Notes: generated by a model from the letters alone, not told the origin. A stretch of DNA of 64,000 bases from Desulfitobacterium sp050251735 (GCA_050251735.1 JBFWMF010000010.1:1-64000), one strand, 5' to 3'; positions 42,766-52,578 are shown, numbered from the stretch's first letter. Made by a program: numbers and translations.

Positions 42766-43809
42766 GTGAAAAGTAAGACAACGAGATCCTCGGTGCTCAT
42801 TATTGCCGTCATCTGCCTAATCGTTTTGCTGAGTAGCGGAGGAATTTACTCAATCTATGTTACGCATACGATAAGGTATGATGCTCAAATCATCAATAAA
42901 TTAGGTATTATTCGAGGTTCGATTCAGCGCCTAGTGAAGCTTGAAGCTCAAGGCATGGAAAGAGATGATCTTATTGGTGAGGTTGAAACAAGAATTCAAG
43001 AATTTAATGATGATAAAATAGTAGTATATGAAAACCGTCAAGAGATTGATCAAGCTGTAGACAATTTATACCAATCCTGGCTACAATTAAAGCAGAAAAT
43101 CTATGCTTACAGAAGCAATCCATCTAAGGACAGTCTTCAAGCATTACTTGATCACAGCGAAGAGATTTGGAAAAAATCCAATAGCATGGTCCTGGTTTCA
43201 CAGATCGCCAGTGAAAGAAAGCTTATCAATTACCAGGTTAGCAATGCGTTGCTTGTGATTAATCTGTTACTAGGATTAGCGATCATTTTCTTGATAAAAA
43301 AATACGTTAAAGATAAACTAGAGCATTTAGTCAATAAAGATGAAATGACTAATGTATATAATCGGCGCCATTTTAACGAACATCTTAAACTGGAAATTTC
43401 AAAATCCCAACGGTATACTAAGCCATTATCACTGATTATCTATGACATCGATTTTTTCAAGCGAGTGAACGATAAACTAGGTCATGATGTAGGTGATATT
43501 GTCTTAATAGAATTAACCAACCTTGTGGGGGCCAATATTAGAAAGTCTGATGTACTATTCAGAATCGGTGGTGAAGAATTCGCCATAATTGTACCTGAAT
43601 CCATAGATAGTGCCTTAGAATTAGCTGAAAAAATTAGAAAAATCGTGGAGAATCATAGCTTCAACCGTGTTGGGGAAATCACGATAAGCCTAGGCCTGAC
43701 TCAGTTTCTTGAGGGTGACACCATGGACACTATCTACAAGAGGGCGGATATTGCTTTATATAAGGCAAAGGATAACGGTAGAAACAGATCCGAAACTGTT
43801 TTGTCGTGA
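42766..43809 (+). CDS. Membrane-anchored diguanylate cyclase (GGDEF)
   Basis: It makes c-di-GMP from two GTP. Of 347 residues, two membrane helices (about 10-33 and 160-178) flank a 125-residue extracytoplasmic helical domain that resembles type IV pili methyl-accepting-like sensor regions. The GGDEF domain covers about 185-345, with catalytic GGEEF at 268-272 and a complete allosteric I-site RxxD (R259-D262) five residues before it, so product inhibition is expected. The start is GTG after GGGGGG. It is monocistronic, between two terminator-bounded units. Confidence 0.92.
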   Translation: MKSKTTRSSVLIIAVICLIVLLSSGGIYSIYVTHTIRYDAQIINKLGIIRGSIQRLVKLEAQGMERDDLIGEVETRIQEFNDDKIVVYENRQEIDQAVDNLYQSWLQLKQKIYAYRSNPSKDSLQALLDHSEEIWKKSNSMVLVSQIASERKLINYQVSNALLVINLLLGLAIIFLIKKYVKDKLEHLVNKDEMTNVYNRRHFNEHLKLEISKSQRYTKPLSLIIYDIDFFKRVNDKLGHDVGDIVLIELTNLVGANIRKSDVLFRIGGEEFAIIVPESIDSALELAEKIRKIVENHSFNRVGEITISLGLTQFLEGDTMDTIYKRADIALYKAKDNGRNRSETVLS

Positions 43810-43925
43810 AAAGCTGCAGTTGTAGGAAATATATTCCTGAAAGCATTGATTATTTCTAAACCTATTGATATAATGACAAAGATTTCACAATAATTTTTAC
43901 ATATATTAAAGGGAGGGTATTTGCT

Positions 43926-44381
43926 ATTAGTAAGAAGATTGCTTTTTTGATGATGACTATTCTACTAGTAACTGTAGCACTCGCTGGATGTAATTCAGAA
44001 TCTAGTACCACGCTAGAGACTGAAAAACCTGCTATTGAGCAATTGATGAAAGATTACTTTGAAGCCTCGCAAACTCTTGATTACAGAACTTGGACCGGTG
44101 ATAATGAACTTCAATATACGACTCCTGAGCTTTCACAACAACTAAAAGAGACGTTTCCGGGATACAAAGCATCATTTACGGAAAAGCAACTTGTTGAGAA
44201 GCTAGATTCTCTTGTCATTGACGAAATATCGTTAAAGACGGAAACAACCGGTTATGTTGTTTGCTTAGTCCAAGCATCTGGGGAAGAAAGTGGGACACCT
44301 TTCACTCAGAAAAGTAAATACTTTCTTGAAATCCAAAAAACAGATGGAAAATGGTTAATTAGTAAATATGTTGTTCAATAA
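43926..44381 (+). CDS. Small lipoprotein, paralogue 1, apparent AUU start
   Basis: This secreted lipoprotein of about 151 residues has a lipobox LAGC and then a NTF2-like or DUF4878-like domain (EQLMKDYFEASQTLDYRTW, SKYFLEIQKTDGKWLISKY). Function is unknown. A start at TTG 43947 would leave a signal peptide without positive charge. GGGAGGG at 43911-43917 is spaced 8 bases from ATT 43926, which would give ISKKIAFLMM, a normal basic N-terminus. The same arrangement occurs in the paralogue downstream, so I propose AUU as the start. Confidence 0.7.
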   Translation: MSKKIAFLMMTILLVTVALAGCNSESSTTLETEKPAIEQLMKDYFEASQTLDYRTWTGDNELQYTTPELSQQLKETFPGYKASFTEKQLVEKLDSLVIDEISLKTETTGYVVCLVQASGEESGTPFTQKSKYFLEIQKTDGKWLISKYVVQ

Positions 44382-44398
44382 ATAATTTCTAGCATGTT

Positions 44399-44436
44399 AA
44401 AACTGGACACTGTCAATGACGGAGTCCAGTTTTTTA
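44399..44436 (+). terminator. Terminator between the lipoprotein paralogues
   Basis: AACTGGAC and GTCCAGTT pair around a 15-base loop and a T run follows, 20 bases after the stop of paralogue 1. Confidence 0.8.
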
Positions 44437-44530
44437 TGGACATTGATTACCATGGGATTAGTTGATATAATGTAAATGTTCACAATCATTTGAATGGATA
44501 AGTAAAATGTGTAGTATAGGGGGGTATATT

Positions 44531-44998
44531 ATTAATAAGAAGATTGTGCTTGTTATGATCACCTTGCTATTATTGGCTGTAACACTGACCGGATGTAATT
44601 CTGAAAAGACAACTTTTCCAGCAGATGTAGAAAAGGCTACTGTTACGCAATTGGTGAAAGATTACTTTCAAGCATCTTATACTATTGACTATAGAACTTG
44701 GGATGGTGCAGCTGAGCTTCAATATGCAACGGATAGATTTGCTGAGAAATTAAAAATGATATTTCCGGAATACAAAAAATCATTTGCGGAAATACAGCTC
44801 ACTGAAAAATTTGATTCAATAGAGATTGGAAACATATCTTTCGATTCTGAGACTTCTGGTACTGTTGAGTGTGTTGTTCAGGGGTCAGGGACTGAAAATG
44901 GGGAAGCCTTTACTCAAACTATGAATTATCTTGTTGAGGTTAAAAAGGTTCGTGAACAGTGGCTAATTGAAAACTACTATGTAAATGAAACTCCATAA
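44531..44998 (+). CDS. Small lipoprotein, paralogue 2, apparent AUU start
   Basis: About 155 residues, a clear duplicate of the previous gene (shared KKI, TGCNSE, VKDYFQAS, DYRTWDGAAELQYAT and a C-terminal QWLIENYY). The lipobox is LTGC. An ATG at 44507 is in frame, but the ribosome binding site GGGGGG lies inside those codons, so I place the start at ATT 44531, six bases after it, giving INKKIVLVMI. Its upstream region also matches that of paralogue 1 (ATAATGTAAATGTTCACAAT against ATAATGACAAAGATTTCACA). Function is unknown. Confidence 0.68.
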   Translation: MNKKIVLVMITLLLLAVTLTGCNSEKTTFPADVEKATVTQLVKDYFQASYTIDYRTWDGAAELQYATDRFAEKLKMIFPEYKKSFAEIQLTEKFDSIEIGNISFDSETSGTVECVVQGSGTENGEAFTQTMNYLVEVKKVREQWLIENYYVNETP

Positions 44999-45056
44999 AG
45001 CCCTTTCTTTCAATACCCGAAATAATTAAAAATCTGTAAAAAACAGAGAAAACCTA

Positions 45057-45085
45057 TTGACAACAATATCCATCCTTGTTATAAT
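45057..45085 (+). promoter_or_regulatory. Consensus sigma-A promoter
   Basis: Perfect TTGACA (45057-45062) and TATAAT (45080-45085) are separated by 17 bp. It reads toward the small gene at 45154 and is the best promoter match in the window. Confidence 0.9.
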
Positions 45086-45153
45086 GCCCCTTGTGTGTAA
45101 ATGTTGTTTGTAAATTATAGGTTGATATTTGAGTGAGAAAGAAAGAGGTTGTT

Positions 45154-45408
45154 ATGAGTTTCCAAAATGATTTTCTAACCCTTCATGGCGAGATTAAGAA
45201 GCTTGCTAAGCTTGATCAGCATAACTTCAATGCTGAGAGCAAATTTTTAAATCTAAAAGAACAAGTTTTGAACACCCTCAAAGCATTATTTGGGGAAACC
45301 TCCAGAGAATACCGTGTTGTAAAATTGACGAATTCACCTGCTACCATCATGAAGGTTATGAGTCATGTTACAAACCGGACCAGCCAAAATATCGCTGTAA
45401 ATAGCTAA
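45154..45408 (+). CDS. Small uncharacterised protein, 84 residues
   Basis: A mostly alpha-helical soluble protein without signal or membrane segment (FQNDFLTLHGEIKKLAKLDQ, FLNLKEQVLNTLKALFGE). I do not recognise a family. The start ATG 45154 follows AAAGAGG with good spacing; the GTG at 45133 lies within the leader. A consensus promoter in front and a terminator behind mark a discrete, probably strongly transcribed unit. Confidence 0.65.
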   Translation: MSFQNDFLTLHGEIKKLAKLDQHNFNAESKFLNLKEQVLNTLKALFGETSREYRVVKLTNSPATIMKVMSHVTNRTSQNIAVNS

Positions 45409-45440
45409 GATTGTGTTAAGTGTGTAGGAATGCTACTGAT

Positions 45441-45474
45441 GCCATCTCCCAAATCGGGAGGTGGCTTATTTTAA
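45441..45474 (+). terminator. Terminator of the 84-residue gene
   Basis: GCCATCTCCC and GGGAGGTGGC pair around AAATC, followed by TTATTTTAATT. Confidence 0.8.
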
Positions 45475-45683
45475 TTATAAGAAATTGTTATGGTATAATT
45501 CAAAATTTATATTTAGAAATCTGTGAAAAGTTTAACATTCTTATAATTTGTATGCCATAATATAAAGTAGAGATAGGTAAATTTGAACCCGAAGATAAGG
45601 GGATTTGACCCTGGAATTAGGAAATATTGTTGAATAATGATCGATTTGTATTTTCTATAGATTTATCAACGTAGGGGATTATC

Positions 45684-45990
45684 ATGATTTCACGGGATCA
45701 AGTCGTAGAAAGGATCCTGAAAAATTACACGCAGTGTGACCTCTTGCTTGATTCATGCAATAGCCACCGGAATGGTTGGCTTCGGACTGACTATGGCAAA
45801 GAAATTCAATGGTTCGATTTTGCCCATCCTTTTTGGGTTATTCACTTTATCAGTAACGATCCATGCGTTATATAATCTATATATAACTTCAAGTTATCAT
45901 AACATTGGCATGTTAATGCCTTTTGTACTTTACCTGATGGGACTTGCAGTACTGAACTCTAAAGGAGATAATAATGACAAGAAGGTTTAG
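45684..45990 (+). pseudogene. Frameshifted membrane protein fragment (PrsW-like)
   Basis: Two overlapping frames read as one protein: MISRDQVVERILKNYTQ (from ATG 45684) continues after a +1 shift near 45735 as VTSCLIHAIATGMVGFGLTMAKK, followed by two more membrane helices and a short polar end. The HA..TG..G pattern recalls the C-terminal part of PrsW-type intramembrane proteases, but the catalytic N-terminal helices are absent. It is most likely a truncated and frameshifted remnant. The second frame alone (45736-45990, 84 residues) could be expressed, but it lacks a ribosome binding site. Confidence 0.4.
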
Positions 45991-46019
45991 CTGAAGTCAT
46001 TAGCGATAGAGAGGTATTT

Positions 46020-47180
46020 ATGCAAAACGTCTTTGATTATCTTGAGTGGCGTGGAGATTTACCCTTTGCTCGAGATCAGTTTAATGAGGTGGACAACTTA
46101 ATCATCTCTGTTCTTGCCTATCTCAACTTCGAAGGAATTGTCCCTCGGGATATAGAGGGAGAGTCGATATCCTTGGGGGTAGCGGCAGATCTCTACATGA
46201 AGTCCCTAGAGCAACGCATTCCGAAGAACATCAATAATCCTTTTTTTAGAGATATGCCGAAATTACTCCTGAAAGCGGCTTTGACGAATCGCTATAAGAA
46301 CATAGAGCTATCTGGCTATGTCGATCAAATCGATTATGAGAAGAGCAATCAATTTTCAGCGATGGTCTTTTCCATCAATCCATCTGAGCATTTTATTGCA
46401 TTCCGCGGTACGGACGATACCCTCGCCGGCTGGAAAGAGGATTTTCAAATGAGTTTTAGAGATGAAGTCAAAGCACAAAGAGATGCGGTATCCTATGTGA
46501 AAGGAATCCTAACCGGTTACCAGGGGGAATTTTATTTAGGAGGCCATTCCAAGGGCGGGAATCTAGCGGTATATGGCGCTGCTGCTATGCCAGATGATCT
46601 TCAGGAACGCATTATTGGGGTTTATAACAATGATGGTCCCGGCTTCTTGGCACATGTCATCGAAAGAGAAGGGTATCAAAGGATTATCGATCGCATACAT
46701 ACCTTTATTCCTAAATCCTCTGTAGTGGGGATGCTTCTTGAACATGGTGAAGAGTATATCACTGTTAACAGTAACGGTATGGGCTTTATGCAACATAATG
46801 CTTTCTTCTGGGAAGTGAAGGGAAGCCACTTTGCTTATGAAAAGGGCTTAACCAAGGGTAGCAAAAACTTAAACAAGACAGTGAGACTCTGGCTTAATCA
46901 GTTGTCTATGGGGGAAAGGGAGGAGTTTGTGGACGCTTTATTTGATATTCTTCAGGCTACTGGAGCAATGACAGTCAGTGATTTGTCCCGAAGAAACCTA
47001 TCTCTTGCCAATGATATGATTAAAAGCTATAAAACTTTGGATCCGCTAGCGCAAGCGAATTTAAAGAAGGTTATCCAAATATTCTTTAATAAAACTCAAA
47101 AGGTCTGGATATCCTCGTTAGAAAAAGATGTAGCCTCTTTGCTAGGGCATGGATCTCACAAAAAGAAAAGTGGTAACTAG
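46020..47180 (+). CDS. DUF2974 family alpha/beta hydrolase (Mbeg1-like)
   Basis: This 386-residue protein has the lipase-like core: FIAFRGTDDTLAGWKEDF, the nucleophile elbow GHSKGG in FYLGGHSKGGNLAVY, and a downstream NDGPGF. These are typical of the DUF2974 family, which resembles class-3 lipases. No signal peptide is seen, so it would be cytoplasmic. Substrate is unknown. It ends 4 bases into the convergent ppx gene. Confidence 0.85.
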   Translation: MQNVFDYLEWRGDLPFARDQFNEVDNLIISVLAYLNFEGIVPRDIEGESISLGVAADLYMKSLEQRIPKNINNPFFRDMPKLLLKAALTNRYKNIELSGYVDQIDYEKSNQFSAMVFSINPSEHFIAFRGTDDTLAGWKEDFQMSFRDEVKAQRDAVSYVKGILTGYQGEFYLGGHSKGGNLAVYGAAAMPDDLQERIIGVYNNDGPGFLAHVIEREGYQRIIDRIHTFIPKSSVVGMLLEHGEEYITVNSNGMGFMQHNAFFWEVKGSHFAYEKGLTKGSKNLNKTVRLWLNQLSMGEREEFVDALFDILQATGAMTVSDLSRRNLSLANDMIKSYKTLDPLAQANLKKVIQIFFNKTQKVWISSLEKDVASLLGHGSHKKKSGN

Positions 47181-48670
47181 ACAACAAAGAGTCTTTTTCC
47201 GAATTCTTTTTGGAATTCGCCGGAGGTATCAAGTGCTTCCTTGGATTCCAGCTCATGTTGAGAGGTAGAGGTTAACTTAAGGGTGACGCGATCCTCTTCG
47301 ATCAAACAATCCACTGCGGTGATATTTTTATTCATCTGACGATCCAAGGCTTCAGAAATTCTTAACATAACCCCTAATTTGTGAATAGTGTCAATCTCCT
47401 TCTCCTGGAGAATTCCTTTGTGCACAGAATCGATTTTAACCTTATCTTTGCGGTGGGAGGCGGCTGTATAGGCAGCCATTAGTACTTCCTGCTGGCTTAA
47501 GCCGTTTATTTGTGAGTTAAGTATAATGTAGAACGAATGTAAGTGGTGATCATAATAGCTAATATTAATGCCGATGTCATGCAATAAAGCAGCGGTTTTT
47601 AAGATTCTTAAGGTGCTCTCCTCAAGCTCATGAAGAGATTTGAGTTGTTCAAATAAAGATTGACAGAGTTCCCATACGTGGAAAGCATGATTTTTATTTA
47701 AATTAATATTTGAAATTAGATTGTTAATGGAATAGTCGAGAACGTCTTCCACAGGATTGAGGTCATGGAGTATTTCTTCGAAGATGACTCCTTCACGCAA
47801 GCCATGTCCACTGACATAAACATCACTAATCCCACAGTACATAATCAAAGCATTAATAGCAGTGGTGGCACCCCAAATAATATCTGAACGTTCAGAGGAT
47901 AACCCTCGAATATCCTTGCGGCGGTGGGCAGGAGTATTCGTGACCAAGCGATGGATATCCTGCACATTCTCGCTAGAAAGATAATAATTGTGAGACATCT
48001 CGAGAGGGTAGAAACTGCGCTTTTTGTTGATTTTCGCAATGTTACGGAAGCTACCGCCAATACCGATCAGAGCCTTTCCGTGGGGGAGCCATCCTAATTC
48101 ATGGTAGGTCTGAATTAACTTGTTGGTGATTGTCTTTTCTCTAGCAAAAATATTTCCTTTAGCTTCGTTTAATTGTTCACTGATGCTAATGGTCCCGAAG
48201 GGTAAGCTTACCATCCTTTGGACTTTTCGATCCTTCATCCAGATAAGTTCTGTACTTGATCCACCGATATCCATGATGAGGTTTTCTGTCATGTTGAAGG
48301 AATTGGCTATGCTAAAATAGTCATAATAAGCTTCTTCTTCGCCCTCTAAAACCCGTACAGATAAACCGGTTGAGTTATAAATTAGCTCAAGAAATTCCTT
48401 TTGGTTGGAGGCTTTACGAATTGCCTCTGTTGCGACAACAATGATCGAGTCTGTTTTGATCGCGTCGCAGAGTGTCTTATAAAATTGTAAAGTCTCAATG
48501 GCGCGCTGCATCCGTAACGGGTGTAGATTTCCATTCGGCAACATATCTTTACCCAGACGGACAGAGTGCTTAACATCATCAATGATGCGGTAGGAATTAT
48601 TGGTGGAAATCTGAACGATGACCAGACGCATTGAGTTTGAACCAATATCGATGATACCTATAGTTCTCAT
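47177..48670 (-). CDS. Exopolyphosphatase/guanosine pentaphosphatase (Ppx/GppA) with HD domain
   Basis: This 497-residue enzyme removes phosphate from polyphosphate and/or pppGpp. The actin-like ATPase fold shows IIDIGSNSMRLVIVQ, VATEAIRKASN, the catalytic Glu region VLEGEEEAYYDY and the phosphate loop MDIGGSSTEL. A C-terminal HD-type domain (about 310-497) includes LHDIG, DHHLHS and AASHRK. All key residues appear intact. It is divergent from a second, related gene and the ppk gene, forming a polyphosphate module. Confidence 0.9.
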   Translation of the reverse strand: MRTIGIIDIGSNSMRLVIVQISTNNSYRIIDDVKHSVRLGKDMLPNGNLHPLRMQRAIETLQFYKTLCDAIKTDSIIVVATEAIRKASNQKEFLELIYNSTGLSVRVLEGEEEAYYDYFSIANSFNMTENLIMDIGGSSTELIWMKDRKVQRMVSLPFGTISISEQLNEAKGNIFAREKTITNKLIQTYHELGWLPHGKALIGIGGSFRNIAKINKKRSFYPLEMSHNYYLSSENVQDIHRLVTNTPAHRRKDIRGLSSERSDIIWGATTAINALIMYCGISDVYVSGHGLREGVIFEEILHDLNPVEDVLDYSINNLISNINLNKNHAFHVWELCQSLFEQLKSLHELEESTLRILKTAALLHDIGINISYYDHHLHSFYIILNSQINGLSQQEVLMAAYTAASHRKDKVKIDSVHKGILQEKEIDTIHKLGVMLRISEALDRQMNKNITAVDCLIEEDRVTLKLTSTSQHELESKEALDTSGEFQKEFGKRLFVV

Positions 48671-48909
48671 GCTTTACCCCTTAAACTATTCAAGTAGATT
48701 AATGCTCGCTTGTATTTTATCCGTATAAGTATGACATAATTAGGTTTGCCTTTCAAGTTAACATAATTGATATGGTTTTTCGTTTTTGTAAAAAATATGT
48801 AAAGAAAGAACTAATCTAAATAGAATATGGTATAATAATTAACAAAATATGCTATAATTGGCCTCAAAAACCTTTGAATGTCGAAATCGCTATAGTGGGG
48901 AGAAAACAG

Positions 48910-50439
48910 ATGGAACAGAAGTTTCCGGTTGTTGCTGCCATTGATGTAGGATCAAATTACATACAAATGGTCATTGCAGAAGTTTACTCAGATCGGAAAA
49001 TCAAAATTCTCGAAGATGTTATCCAGCCGACTTCTATCGGCAGAGATAGCTTCACGACCGGACGGATTGAACGCAAAACAATTCAGGAAACCTGTGAGAT
49101 TCTGAAGGGTTTTACTCAACTGATGAAGGACTATCGTGTGAAGCGTTACCTCGCCGTGGCAACCAGTGGGATTCGTGAAGCTGAAAATCGCGAATATGTA
49201 TTGGATCTCATTCGGATAAAAACACAAGTGACTGTTTCCATCATCAACAGCGCTCAAGAGCGGTACTTTATGTATAGAGCACTTCGCAGCCAACCTGCAC
49301 CCCTTCTGGACAAACAGACATCTTTAATCGTTAACTTAGCTTCTGGTGGAGTAGAGACCTCTATATATCAGGAAGGGACACTTATCCTCACTGAGTATTT
49401 AAAAATAGGATCCTTGCGTTTGCGGGAAACATTAGCTGACTTGGAGTCAAAAACGATTAATTTCCCTGCCGTTATGGAAGAATTTATTGATAGTAAGATT
49501 GCCTTGCTGAAGCGATTCCTTCAGGGTATCAACTTTACTAACTTCATTATCCTAGGTAATGAAGTTCGAACAGTGGTCAATATTTGTGGGGAAGAAAATC
49601 GGATCGAGGTTAATGACTTTACGGTGCTGTACGATAAAATATTAATGCTGAGTGACGAGCAGATTTCCCGCACCTATGGTTTATCTCAGAATCAGGCGGC
49701 TACCTTTTTACCGACAGTCTTGATTTTGCATTGTTTTTTGAAAATGACTCGTGCTCAGCAAATTTATGCTCCGAAGATATCTTTAAAGAATGGTCTAGTC
49801 TATGACTTGGCAGATCAACTTATCGAGAGTCCACAAAGCAAAGATTCCTTAAACGATATCATTAGCTCAGTTTGGTATATTGCCAATCGATTTGGTACAG
49901 ACAAAAAGCATGTTAAGCAAGTTGAAAAACTTGCTCTTGCGATATTTGATCAGACAAGGCGACTTCATCGATTGGATAATCCGGAGAGAATGTATTTGCA
50001 GGTTGCGGCTATCTTACACGCCGTAGGTTATTATATTAGTTTTTCTGATCCCCACGACCATGCCTATGGCATCATCAAACATCGCAATATTATGGGGCTA
50101 TCCGCTCGAGAGCTTACGTTGATTGCCAATATTGCTCGTTATAATACTCAAGAAGCACCAAGCCATCATCATCCAAATTACGAGGGCTTAAATGATAATG
50201 ATAAAATTATTGTTTCGAAACTGGCGGCTATCCTCAAGTTGGCAGAGTCATTGGATTGCTCCCACAAGAGTAAGGTAGAATCACTGGAGATACGCCAAGC
50301 AGGGGAGCAGTTGATTTTTACATTACATTCCTGGCAGGACACCCTTTTAGAAGAATGGACATTTCGTAATCGCGTTTCACTTTTTGAAGAAGTAACAGGT
50401 ATGCAAGTAATGGTGAAAAGTAAGGGATTTAATTTATGA
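48910..50439 (+). CDS. Ppx/GppA-like protein with altered phosphate loop, HD domain
   Basis: This 509-residue homologue of the gene upstream has AAIDVGSNYIQMVIAE, LAVATSGIREAEN and NSAQERYFMY. The catalytic-type Glu is present, but the following Glu is replaced by Arg. The phosphate loop that reads MDIGGSSTEL in the intact paralogue is VNLASGGVET here. The HD-like part keeps ILHAVGYYISFSDPHDHAYG. It may be a low-activity or regulatory protein. I start at ATG 48910 because GGGGAG lies in front. It overlaps ppk by 4 bases (ATGA), so the two are coupled. Confidence 0.85.
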   Translation: MEQKFPVVAAIDVGSNYIQMVIAEVYSDRKIKILEDVIQPTSIGRDSFTTGRIERKTIQETCEILKGFTQLMKDYRVKRYLAVATSGIREAENREYVLDLIRIKTQVTVSIINSAQERYFMYRALRSQPAPLLDKQTSLIVNLASGGVETSIYQEGTLILTEYLKIGSLRLRETLADLESKTINFPAVMEEFIDSKIALLKRFLQGINFTNFIILGNEVRTVVNICGEENRIEVNDFTVLYDKILMLSDEQISRTYGLSQNQAATFLPTVLILHCFLKMTRAQQIYAPKISLKNGLVYDLADQLIESPQSKDSLNDIISSVWYIANRFGTDKKHVKQVEKLALAIFDQTRRLHRLDNPERMYLQVAAILHAVGYYISFSDPHDHAYGIIKHRNIMGLSARELTLIANIARYNTQEAPSHHHPNYEGLNDNDKIIVSKLAAILKLAESLDCSHKSKVESLEIRQAGEQLIFTLHSWQDTLLEEWTFRNRVSLFEEVTGMQVMVKSKGFNL

Positions 50440-52559
50440 TTATCAGAAATTATGATGCTAATGAAAACTTTATTAATCGCGAATTAGGCTGGCTGGAATT
50501 TAATCAACGAGTTTTTGAGGGGGCTTTAGATGCGACAAATCCACTTTTTGAGCGGCTCAATTTCCTTTCCATCACCAGCTCTAATCTGGATGAGTTTTTT
50601 CAGGTAAGAGTGGCATCCTTGGGTGATCAGATCTTGGCTAATTTGGATAAGCGTGATCCCTCAGGCTTACTACCCCAGGAAAGTATGGACAAAATTTTGT
50701 TGCGTGCTCATGGAATGGTAGAGGATCAATATCGATGCTATCGTTACTCATTATTAAAGAAACTCAAGAAAGAAAAAATTAACCTTTTCCATCCAAAATC
50801 CCTCACGAAGGAACATAAGAAATTTTTGAGGGACTACTTTCTGCGCAGAGTATTTCCGGTGCTCACCCCCCTTGTGGTGGACCAAGGTCGCCCATTTCCT
50901 CTATTACGAAATCGTGGACTGTATATCGCCTTATTGATTAAAGGTGAGGAGACAAATCTTTTTGCGACAGTTCAAGTGCCGAAAGTCCTCTCTCGTTTAA
51001 TCGAAATCCCCTCAGTGTCAAATGAGAGGCAATTCCTTTTGCTGGAGGATCTTATTACTCTTAAGCTTCCTGAGCTTTTTCAAGGACATAAGATACTCTC
51101 TTCAGGCTTCTTTCGCATCACTCGTAATGCCGACTTAGATATCGACGAAGAAGGCGCGGAGGATTTGCTGGAGACGATTGAACAGTCTATCCGTCAACGC
51201 AAGTGGGGTTCGGTTATTCGCTTAGAGATTGGGAAGGGCTTCCATCAAAACCTTCTGGGCATACTTAAAGAGGAACTGGACCTCGATAACGATAAGATTT
51301 TTGAGATTGATGGTCCTGTTGATCTTACATTTGTTTCGAGCATAATTAAGCTTCAGGGATATGACCATTTGCGCTATGAACCCTTTAAGCCACAGGGTGT
51401 CCCAGCAGTTATGATGGAAGAGGACATTTTCAAAGCGATTCAAAACAAAGATATTTTACTCCACCACCCTTTCCAGTCCTTTGACCCGGTGGTGGAGCTA
51501 GTGAAAACCGCAGCCCAAGATCCCCAAGTTTTAGCCATTAAGCAGACCCTTTATCGTGTGAGCGGGAACTCACCTATAATTGCAGCGCTGGCTCAGGCTG
51601 CGGGACAGGGCAAACAGGTCACCGTTCTTGTCGAGTTAAAGGCCCGTTTTGATGAAGAGAATAACATTCATTGGGCAAAGCACTTGGAAGAGGCGGGCTG
51701 TCATGTCATCTACGGGCTAGTTGGTCTGAAAACTCATTGTAAAGTTCTGTTGATTGTACGCCAAGAAGAGGATGGGATCAAGCGCTATGTCCATATGAGT
51801 ACCGGTAACTATAATGACGTAACCGCTAAGATATACACCGATATCGGGCTCATGACCGCCAATCCTCAGTTCGGGGCTGATGCTTCAGCTTTGTTTAATA
51901 TGCTTTCCGGGTTATCTCAGCCGAATAATTTAAATAAATTCACTTTGGCTCCTATAGGTTTGCGAGGGAAATTCCTGCAGCTGATCGAGGATGAAGCGCG
52001 CAATGCTCAAAAAGGGCTCAAAGCAAAGATTACTGTCAAGGTGAACTCTCTCATCGACAAGGAGATTATCATGGCTTTGTATAAAGCTTCGAGCTTTGGT
52101 GTAGAGATTGAACTAATCGTGCGCGGGGTGTGTTGTCTGAGACCCGGCTTACCGGGGGTAAGTGAAAACATTTCGGTTCGCAGCATTGTGGGACGTTTCC
52201 TTGAGCATAGTCGAATTTTCTACTTCTACCATGGCGGTGATGAACTCATCTATCTATCCAGTGCAGATTGGATGCCGAGAAATTTAGACCGAAGGGTCGA
52301 ACTGCTCTTTCCAGTAGAGGATCCTGACAGCAAGGAAGAAGTGAAAGCAATACTCGATATCAATCTAAAGGACACAGTGAAGGCTCGAATCTTAACCTCA
52401 AAAGGCTCTTACAAAAAGGTGGATAAACGACGCAAAAAGATTGTAAAAAGTCAAGAAGTTCTATGTGAACGAGCGGTGGCTCAATTCACTAAAGCGAAGC
52501 ATTTGCTCCAAGAAAGACTCGATGGCAATTTTCAACCTATAACCAATGAGATAGAATAG
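50436..52559 (+). CDS. Polyphosphate kinase Ppk1
   Basis: It reversibly makes polyphosphate from ATP. The 707-residue protein has the usual N, H, C1 and C2 domains: ELGWLEFNQRVFEGA and SNLDEFFQVRV at the N-terminus, the autophosphorylated histidine H453 in YVHMSTGNYN, and the second phospholipase D-like region near RIFYFYHGG. Length and motifs are normal. It starts inside the stop of the Ppx-like gene and is followed after 19 bases by sixA. Confidence 0.95.
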   Translation: MIIRNYDANENFINRELGWLEFNQRVFEGALDATNPLFERLNFLSITSSNLDEFFQVRVASLGDQILANLDKRDPSGLLPQESMDKILLRAHGMVEDQYRCYRYSLLKKLKKEKINLFHPKSLTKEHKKFLRDYFLRRVFPVLTPLVVDQGRPFPLLRNRGLYIALLIKGEETNLFATVQVPKVLSRLIEIPSVSNERQFLLLEDLITLKLPELFQGHKILSSGFFRITRNADLDIDEEGAEDLLETIEQSIRQRKWGSVIRLEIGKGFHQNLLGILKEELDLDNDKIFEIDGPVDLTFVSSIIKLQGYDHLRYEPFKPQGVPAVMMEEDIFKAIQNKDILLHHPFQSFDPVVELVKTAAQDPQVLAIKQTLYRVSGNSPIIAALAQAAGQGKQVTVLVELKARFDEENNIHWAKHLEEAGCHVIYGLVGLKTHCKVLLIVRQEEDGIKRYVHMSTGNYNDVTAKIYTDIGLMTANPQFGADASALFNMLSGLSQPNNLNKFTLAPIGLRGKFLQLIEDEARNAQKGLKAKITVKVNSLIDKEIIMALYKASSFGVEIELIVRGVCCLRPGLPGVSENISVRSIVGRFLEHSRIFYFYHGGDELIYLSSADWMPRNLDRRVELLFPVEDPDSKEEVKAILDINLKDTVKARILTSKGSYKKVDKRRKKIVKSQEVLCERAVAQFTKAKHLLQERLDGNFQPITNEIE

Positions 52560-52578
52560 CACAAGAGGAGGAATAGAG

